In this document: one piece after another, positions 1 through 5,018 of the stretch
How the letters are laid out: the number at the start of each line of letters is the position of its first letter
Numbering within the stretch: the stretch's first letter is position 1
From: Candidatus Kapaibacterium sp.
Lineage (GTDB): Bacteria; Bacteroidota; Ignavibacteria; Kapaibacteriales; UBA2268
DNA: 5,018 nucleotides
Direction of reading: 5' to 3'
Assembly (NCBI GenBank): GCA_938038165.1
Contig: CALHRB010000366.1
Coordinates: forward strand, 1-5,018
The notes under the pieces: model-generated
Database searches by the model: none
The model's input: only the letters and a program-made list of their open reading frames with translations
What the model was told of the DNA's origin: nothing
Made by a program: the position numbers and the translations under genes

Positions 1-1012
1 CTTTGCGAGATATATATATTTTCCAATCAGGACCAAGCTGCAAGGCTCCGTAATAACTCACAGGATTACCTATTGCAACTGCAGATGCTGCTATTTTTTC
101 TCTTGAACCAGCTCTCAGATTTAATTGATAAACCTGAGTAAAGTTAATAAAACTTGTAGAAACATATAGTTTTGAAGCATCTTGCGAGAATTCAACCCCG
201 TATGCATTAATGTATTTGGTATCTGTTATCGATATGGTATTTGATAAAGTTCCGTTGGAATTATTAAAATCAAATATTTCAATTTTGCTGTCTTTACAAA
301 TAGCAAGAGCAACCTTTTTACCATCAGGCGAAGCCTTCATATAACCGATTGAGTTAAATATATCGTCTGCCGCTCTTCCGTGAATACTTCCAATTCCCTG
401 AATTATCGGTGTACTCAACCCGTTTCTTGTCAATAAATAAACCCTGAATCTATTGCTTAAAAATTCATGAGTAATCACCCAAATATCAATATTATTTTTA
501 TGAACTACAGCGGTTATTTTTTCTGAAGCAGGCGAAAAAAGAAGAATATTTTTTTCACGTTGAACAACATCTCCAAAGCCAGAATTCAAAGCCATATCAA
601 CAATTGAATATCTGCAACCGTTCCCGCCACCAATAGCGTCAACAGTGAAAACGTAATATATACCTTTTCTTCCAGGTTGTGGAATTATTACAGCTGACTG
701 AGTTGCTGAAAAATTGCCCATCAGACCGCTTCCGTTTGGCATCAGGTAATGCCTTCTATCCCAGATATTACTGCCATCGGTATAAAATAGCAAATTCCCA
801 TCTTTATCAGATATTGAAGCAACTCCTTCCAGCTGATTAAATGTCGAAGCAGCATTAGTCAAAGCTTTTGGATTTTTTCCGTCGGGCAAAAATGTTATGC
901 CCGCCCTTTCGCCAAAATACCAGTTGTATGTCTCCTTTTGGCAATAGATATTAGTTTGAGATATAATTAAAATTAACGAAAAAAATATATATGTGATAAT
1001 AATTCTTATCAT
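1..1012 (-). CDS. Exported WYFG-type beta-propeller-like protein, 3' end cut off by the window
   Basis: Reading down from the ATG at 1012, the frame stays open to the left edge: 337 complete codons and no stop, so the C-terminus lies outside the window. Residues 1-25 look like a Sec signal peptide: Arg at position 3, a hydrophobic core rich in Ile, Leu and Phe, then a polar IYCQ stretch; there is no good lipobox. The mature part shows the landmarks of a family common in Bacteroidota: WYFGERAG (31-38), EGVASISD (62-69), GNLLFYTDGSNIWD (72-85), ATQSAVIIPQP (103-113), YSIVDM (135-140), WVITHE (178-183), a propeller-like SPDGKK (228-233), IFDFNN (246-251), NAYGVEFS (269-276) and GALQLGPDWKIYIS (322-335). 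These resemble blades of a WD40/YVTN-type beta-propeller. It is a paralogue of the gene just upstream, which continues for about 277 residues beyond the matching point, so a similar C-terminal domain or T9SS sorting signal may follow but is not seen. Extracellular or surface location is inferred; no substrate or reaction can be assigned. Confidence 0.88.
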   Translation of the reverse strand, partial: MIRIIITYIFFSLILIISQTNIYCQKETYNWYFGERAGITFLPDGKNPKALTNAASTFNQLEGVASISDKDGNLLFYTDGSNIWDRRHYLMPNGSGLMGNFSATQSAVIIPQPGRKGIYYVFTVDAIGGGNGCRYSIVDMALNSGFGDVVQREKNILLFSPASEKITAVVHKNNIDIWVITHEFLSNRFRVYLLTRNGLSTPIIQGIGSIHGRAADDIFNSIGYMKASPDGKKVALAICKDSKIEIFDFNNSNGTLSNTISITDTKYINAYGVEFSQDASKLYVSTSFINFTQVYQLNLRAGSREKIAASAVAIGNPVSYYGALQLGPDWKIYISRK

Positions 1013-1019
1013 TTATTTA
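1010..1019 (-). other. Tight junction between the two tandem genes, no Shine-Dalgarno
   Basis: The stop codon TAA of the upstream gene (1019-1017) is followed on the minus strand by only four bases (ATAA) and then the ATG at 1012-1010. There is no purine-rich Shine-Dalgarno motif in the bases before this ATG; the stretch is almost entirely A and T. This spacing supports co-transcription and suggests that ribosomes ending on the first gene may restart on the second. It also supports ATG 1012 as the true start, because the signal peptide begins directly there. Confidence 0.6.
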
Positions 1020-2819
1020 TTTGTTAATATTTAATAAATCATTTATATATGTCTTATTATTTCTGATTCTTATGCAATAAACACCATTGTCCAAATTTAA
1101 ATTATATTTTCTTGTTACTTCCTTCGTAAGTTCTTCAAATATAGTAATTATGTCTTTAAAAACAATACGCCCTTCGACATTATAAACTTCAATGTCGAAT
1201 GAGCCTTTTGGGATATTACTCAAAGCTAAATTAAATAATCCAATGTTTGGATTAGGATAAATTTTTAAATCTGGTTCATTTGCCATTATTAGTTGATTAA
1301 GATCAAACTGACAAATTCCATTCAAAATTAAACTTCCATCCTTTTTGTCAATCAAAGCAAAATCTGACAGCTGAAAATCTTGTATTACTAACTCATTCAA
1401 TCTTGAGGAACCTAATAGTACCATACCTACTATTTCGGCAATAACATTTTCTGATTTGACTAATTCCAGATTATCAGATTTTATTGTGATATGTCTTTTG
1501 CTGTTTATAATTTTATTTTCTGTAATAATCGCACCTTTTATTTCCTTGATTTCTAATAGCCTGCTATCAAAAACAATTGTAGCGAAATAGGAAAATAATC
1601 CTTTTGGCAACTGACGGTTAAAATTTTGTAATTTAAGAGGGATTGAAATTATTTCACCTACGTTAGCAGATGTATCGGGCAGGCTAACAGTAATAGCCGG
1701 CACTTCTGGGTTATAATAATCATAAATTACATTTGGTAGCCCGAGCCGGCAGATTTTATTATTAAGAAAAACACCCCGTGGATTAAAACTACAGTTCAAG
1801 CCATATTCATTTGGTTTTTCGATTACACCAAGATAAAAACTTTTGTTAATTGCTATGTAAATTTTATTATCGGGAGCAAGTTGAAGGGCACCTAAAACAT
1901 TAATTGCATCAATCTCAGCAATCAGAATGGCAGAATTAATAATCTCATTAGCATTTCCCGCGCTTAAATCGTATTGATAAAGCCTGACAAAAGAATCAAA
2001 ACTTGTTGTATATAGTTTTTTCATGTCGGGTGAAAACTCGCACCCATAGGCATTTAATGATTCATTCGTAGGAATTGAAATAGGGTTATATATTTCGCCT
2101 GTCTCGTTATTAAAATCAAATAATTCAAAAGTGAATTTTGAAAAAACACCGCAAACTATCTTATTGCCATCAGGAGAGAATTTAAGCGAACCCATAGTTA
2201 TACTTCGATTGCCGCTGTAAGTCAGCCCTACTGAACTAAATACAGGATTTTTCTCCAAACCTTGCTTTGTAATTAAAAAAGCAGCAAATCTGTTCGAATG
2301 TAGTTCGTGAGTAACTATCCAGAAGTCTCTTCCGTTTTTATGGCGTGTTGCATTTATTTTTTCGGCAACGGGTGACAGAACGGGAATATTTTTTTCGGTT
2401 ACTTCGCCAAAGCCATCATCAAGGCTAATGTCGACAATAGAATATTGTAATCCTATTTTTTCATCATCTGAGTTGATAGTAAAAACATAATACAAATTTG
2501 GGTCAGCTGGCTTGGGCAGTATAATTACAGATTGAGTTGAATAAATACTTCCGGAAAGTCCATAGCCGTTTTTCATTATCCTGTGTGCTTTATTCCAGAT
2601 TGTTGCACCATTAGAATAGAACAAGAGATTTCCTTCAAAGTCAGATATACTGCAACAACCCTCGGGAGCTATCATTTCTCCATCTTTCAGGACTAATGGC
2701 AAATCACTTGATTCATCGAATTTTAGTCCTGCACCTTCTCCAAAATACCATATACGAGCTTCATTCTGAGTAAAAGCAAAAGTTATAGTGCAAAAAAATA
2801 TTATTAAACTTCTTAGCAT
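1017..2819 (-). CDS. T9SS-secreted protein: beta-propeller-like region, cohesin-like domain, type A sorting domain
   Basis: Complete 600-residue protein. Residues 1-18 form a Sec signal peptide (Arg3, hydrophobic LIIFFCTITFAF core). Residues 24-370 are the WYFG-family region: WYFGEGAG (24-31), EGCCSISD (53-60), GNLLFYSNGATIWN (63-76), STQSVIILPKP (94-104), YSIVD (126-130), WIVTHE (167-172), FSPDGNK (214-220), NAYGCEFSPD (256-265), GALQLAPDNKIYIA (310-323) and the closing LGLPNVIYDYY (359-369). SPDG/APDNKIY elements suggest propeller blades. Residues about 375-503 look like a cohesin-type beta-sandwich: a NVGEIISIPLKLQN-like opening (386-399) and an FATIVFDSRLLEIKEI strand pair (412-427). Residues 518-600 match a T9SS type A C-terminal sorting domain: LKIYPNPNIGLFNL (518-531), IEVYNVEGRIVF (543-554), LDNGVYCIRI (576-585). 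By family knowledge this domain directs export across the outer membrane through T9SS, followed by its removal and often anchoring to the surface. It is the first gene of a probable two-gene operon. Binding partner and exact function are unknown. Confidence 0.93.
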   Translation of the reverse strand: MLRSLIIFFCTITFAFTQNEARIWYFGEGAGLKFDESSDLPLVLKDGEMIAPEGCCSISDFEGNLLFYSNGATIWNKAHRIMKNGYGLSGSIYSTQSVIILPKPADPNLYYVFTINSDDEKIGLQYSIVDISLDDGFGEVTEKNIPVLSPVAEKINATRHKNGRDFWIVTHELHSNRFAAFLITKQGLEKNPVFSSVGLTYSGNRSITMGSLKFSPDGNKIVCGVFSKFTFELFDFNNETGEIYNPISIPTNESLNAYGCEFSPDMKKLYTTSFDSFVRLYQYDLSAGNANEIINSAILIAEIDAINVLGALQLAPDNKIYIAINKSFYLGVIEKPNEYGLNCSFNPRGVFLNNKICRLGLPNVIYDYYNPEVPAITVSLPDTSANVGEIISIPLKLQNFNRQLPKGLFSYFATIVFDSRLLEIKEIKGAIITENKIINSKRHITIKSDNLELVKSENVIAEIVGMVLLGSSRLNELVIQDFQLSDFALIDKKDGSLILNGICQFDLNQLIMANEPDLKIYPNPNIGLFNLALSNIPKGSFDIEVYNVEGRIVFKDIITIFEELTKEVTRKYNLNLDNGVYCIRIRNNKTYINDLLNINK

Positions 2820-2970
2820 AACTTTTTAAATTAACACTTTAATTTTATATATGTTACAAAAATTCCCGACTAAAGGGATTTTTATTTTAATCTTAGCGAA
2901 ATCCAATTAAACCAAACAAATCTTGTTTAATATCGTTTTTTCAAATGCCAAAACCATAAAAATCAATTTA
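2820..2970. promoter_or_regulatory. Divergent intergenic region between the minus-strand pair and the plus-strand gene
   Basis: These 151 bases separate two start codons facing away from each other (2819 on minus, 2971 on plus), so promoters for both directions should lie here. The region is strongly AT-rich. Neither start has a Shine-Dalgarno motif: the bases before the minus ATG read TTTAAAAAGTT and those before the plus ATG read AAAATCAATTTA, as expected for Bacteroidota-like leaders. I looked for the Bacteroidota pattern TTTG, about 19 bases, TAnnTTTG and found no copy with both boxes correct in either direction. A TTTTTG (minus strand, around 2855-2860) followed by ATATATAAAA is a possible but unconvincing promoter element for the minus genes. 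The region also holds a small dyad (2914-2928) and a weak imperfect hairpin (2859-2883). Confidence 0.55.
2914..2928. promoter_or_regulatory. Small perfect dyad, possible operator
   Basis: AAACAA, three bases (ATC), then TTGTTT forms a perfect six-base inverted repeat. A second, overlapping inverted repeat is offset from it: TTAAAC at 2907-2912 pairs with GTTTAA at 2925-2930. Its place between divergent start codons, 43 bases before the plus-strand ATG, would suit a regulator binding site. However, short A/T-dominated palindromes arise by chance in DNA of this composition, so the operator reading is a weak inference. Confidence 0.2.
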
Positions 2971-5018
2971 ATGAATCTAAAAAAATTATTATATATATCA
3001 TTTATCCTACTGTTGTCAAATGCTATGGCTTATTCTGAGCCTTTTTCAAAATACAAAATCTACGGTACTGTTTGGGATTCATCTTCTGGCGAGGCAATGG
3101 GTTTTGTAACTGTCAAAATCAAGAACATACAAACTGGCACTTTTACAAATTCACGTGGATATTATGAATTACATTTACACCCGGGAACCTTTCAATTAAT
3201 TTTTTCTTTTGTTGGATACAAAAGCGAAAACTTTGAAATAACAATATCCGACAAGAATGTTGATTTAGATGTTTATCTTAAACCTTCGTCAATAGAAATG
3301 CCTCAGGTTGAAGTCATTGCAGAAGACCCCGGAGCAAGATTGATGAGAAAGGTCATAAAAAGGAAACAAGAAAAGCAGGATTCCCTAAAAACATATTCTT
3401 ATAGCCTTTATACGAAATTTGTAGCCTCAACAGATACATTGACCGCTGGCAGAACTGACAGACCATCAGATACAGCAATAGTAACAATTTTTGAATCCTA
3501 TTCATTGGGTTATTTTAAGAAGCCAGATTTATATTATAACGAAATAGTACAGCGGCGGCAAAGTGCTAATGTTCCACCGCAGGCTAATTACGTAGCCTTG
3601 GGAACAAACCTTAATGCTTTCGATGATTATGTCAGCATTTTGAACGAAGAAATTGCAACACCTTTTCATCCTGATGCACCTGACTTTTACGATTTTACTT
3701 TAATCGGGGAATTTTATGACAATAATAGAAAAATAGAGAAAATTAGAGCTGAGCCTAAATCAAACTTCAGAAAATTATTCGATGGCTATGTATTCATAGA
3801 TTCCGAAAACTTAGGTCCTATTTTAGTAGATTTAGTTCCAAATAAGGCTGTAAAATTACCTTTTGATGCAAAACTGAATATATATCAGACTTTCGATGAT
3901 GTTGGAGAAGGATTTTTCCTTCCGAAGGGTTTAAGAATCTTTTCATCTCTTCAAGCTGACTTATTTTGGATATTCTCACCTCGGTTGGATATTAGAATCG
4001 AAACCTCAGCTTTTGATTATAAAATAAACATCCCGCTAGATAATTCACTATTTTTCCGCCGCAGAGTCGAAATCAGTAACCTTGCAAATAATTTTGACAG
4101 CACATTTTGGAATGAAAATATTCTCATTCCCCTAAGGGAGGAAGAATTACAGGCTTACCGGGCACTACAATCAATCAGAGATAACCCAGATTCGCTCGAA
4201 GGAACCAATATAATTGAAAAATTATTTGGTCCTTTAGTTGACTTTTTAGCACAATTCAACCGTCCTCCATTCACAGGATTAGAGGATATTGTCAGATACA
4301 ACCGAGTTAACGGCTTAACGTTAGGCGCTGGATTGAAATTTAAACCTTTTGAATTGAGCGAAATGAATTTATATGTAGCTTATCCTTTTTCATCTGGGAT
4401 ACCAATTTTTGAAGCCGGTTTTAAATACTATCTTGATGAAAACGGGCTTCATTCGATAAATTTATCAGGTTATAAAACGCTCTCAAGAATAGACAATCCC
4501 AATATTGTTAAATACCCTGCTATAACAGTCCTATCACTACTTTCAAAAAATGATTACGGTGATTATTACTTTAGGAATGGATTTGAACTTTCTGCAAGCA
4601 CCTCTTGGGGACAATTAAGATTTCTTAGAAAAGACATCTATGTACGTCCATCGAGTTTCGGTCTTTTCTTCAGGTACGAAGAACATCGAACTGCCTCTAA
4701 AAATACTGACTTTTCTATCTTCAATTCAAGCAGCTTTTTCAGAAATAATCCCCAAATTATTGAAGGAACTAACATCGCTCTTGGCTTTGAATTGAATCTA
4801 AATTTCCATCCCTACAGGCGGCTAACAAACCTTGGATTTCATCTACATACGGAGTTTTCCAATCCGGTACTAACTGGAAGCGATTTTAATTTCTTAAGGA
4901 TTTTTTCCTCTTTTAACTTCAGAAATCGGACTTTACCTCTTTGGAAACTTGACCTTAGATTATCAGTAGGATTCATAGCGGGAGATGCCCCCCCACAAAA
5001 ATTCTTTAGCCTTGAATC
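2971..5018 (+). CDS. DUF5686 family outer-membrane protein with carboxypeptidase-regulatory-like domain, 3' end cut off
   Basis: The frame is open from ATG 2971 to the right edge, 682 full codons plus two bases, with no stop. Residues 1-20 are a Sec signal peptide (Lys4, Lys5, hydrophobic LLYISFILLL, then SNAMA as a signal peptidase I site). Residues about 28-104 form a carboxypeptidase-regulatory-like beta-sandwich: YGTVWDSSSGEAMGFVTVKI (31-50), TNSRGYYEL (59-67) and FSFVGYKS (79-86). A linker PQVEVIAEDPGARLMRKVIK (111-130), then TYSYSLYTKF (141-150), is the typical opening of the DUF5686 region. Family-like marks follow: VRYNRVNGLTLGAGLKFKPF (441-460) opening the probable barrel, alternating polar/aromatic strands to the end, and GDAPPQKFFSLE (671-682), resembling the late-barrel G..P...F motif of BamA/Omp85-like proteins. 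Family members are about 800 residues, so perhaps 100-150 are missing. Outer-membrane location is inferred from the barrel-like pattern; family function is not established. The start is supported by the signal peptide placement. It is divergent from the secreted-protein pair. Confidence 0.88.
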   Translation, partial: MNLKKLLYISFILLLSNAMAYSEPFSKYKIYGTVWDSSSGEAMGFVTVKIKNIQTGTFTNSRGYYELHLHPGTFQLIFSFVGYKSENFEITISDKNVDLDVYLKPSSIEMPQVEVIAEDPGARLMRKVIKRKQEKQDSLKTYSYSLYTKFVASTDTLTAGRTDRPSDTAIVTIFESYSLGYFKKPDLYYNEIVQRRQSANVPPQANYVALGTNLNAFDDYVSILNEEIATPFHPDAPDFYDFTLIGEFYDNNRKIEKIRAEPKSNFRKLFDGYVFIDSENLGPILVDLVPNKAVKLPFDAKLNIYQTFDDVGEGFFLPKGLRIFSSLQADLFWIFSPRLDIRIETSAFDYKINIPLDNSLFFRRRVEISNLANNFDSTFWNENILIPLREEELQAYRALQSIRDNPDSLEGTNIIEKLFGPLVDFLAQFNRPPFTGLEDIVRYNRVNGLTLGAGLKFKPFELSEMNLYVAYPFSSGIPIFEAGFKYYLDENGLHSINLSGYKTLSRIDNPNIVKYPAITVLSLLSKNDYGDYYFRNGFELSASTSWGQLRFLRKDIYVRPSSFGLFFRYEEHRTASKNTDFSIFNSSSFFRNNPQIIEGTNIALGFELNLNFHPYRRLTNLGFHLHTEFSNPVLTGSDFNFLRIFSSFNFRNRTLPLWKLDLRLSVGFIAGDAPPQKFFSLE

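Noticed and set aside
934..1012. Lipoprotein reading of the truncated gene because of a Cys near the end of its signal peptide
   Set aside because: The residues before Cys24 (NIY) do not form a lipobox with Leu at -3 and a small residue at -1, so ordinary signal peptidase I cleavage is more likely.
2839..2860. Possible minus-strand promoter with a TTTTTG and an ATATATAAAA stretch
   Set aside because: The spacing fits neither the sigma70-like TTGACA/TATAAT layout nor the Bacteroidota TTTG/TAnnTTTG layout, and A/T runs of this kind are expected by chance here.
2859..2883. Imperfect hairpin (TCCC/GGGA stem, one T-T mismatch, A/T extension) followed by T-rich bases, resembling a terminator
   Set aside because: The fully paired core is only four base pairs, and the site lies between divergent starts where no upstream gene needs terminating.
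3541..3600. Possible frame or composition break at the CAGCGGCGGCAAAGTGC stretch, which is GC-richer than its surroundings
   Set aside because: The reading frame continues unbroken with ordinary residues on both sides (EIVQRRQSANVPPQANY), so it is only a local run of Arg/Gln codons.

Overview
The window reads as a low-GC, AT-rich bacterial chromosome fragment from the Bacteroidota/Ignavibacteriota side of the FCB group. Three things support this. One protein ends in a recognisable type IX secretion system (T9SS) type A sorting domain. A second gene is a DUF5686-type outer-membrane protein with an N-terminal carboxypeptidase-regulatory-like domain, an architecture typical of that group. No start codon has a Shine-Dalgarno sequence, and upstream regions are A/T-rich instead. 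The sequence does not allow a genus to be named.

Layout: positions 1-2819 hold two minus-strand genes in tandem, transcribed right to left. The upstream gene (2819 to 1017) is complete: a 600-residue exported protein with a beta-propeller-like region of the 'WYFG...AG' family, a probable cohesin-like beta-sandwich, and a T9SS sorting domain. Four bases after its stop codon begins a second member of the same propeller family (1012 down to the window edge). It is cut off before its C-terminus, after 337 codons. The two are clear paralogues and almost certainly one operon.

Positions 2820-2970 are a 151-base divergent intergenic region that should hold promoters for both directions. I cannot place a convincing promoter there, but it contains a small perfect dyad. 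From 2971 to the right edge runs a plus-strand DUF5686 family gene, open at its 3' end (682 full codons visible).

All three products have Sec-type signal peptides and so act at or beyond the cell envelope. The minus-strand pair are probable secreted or surface-displayed proteins, while the plus-strand product is a probable outer-membrane beta-barrel with a periplasmic regulatory-like domain. Nothing in the sequence proves a functional link across the divergent promoter region. I saw no RNA genes, mobile elements, CRISPR arrays or att sites, and no good evidence for a novel multi-gene system. The least ordinary features are the tandem paralogues and the cohesin-like domain between propeller and sorting signal.
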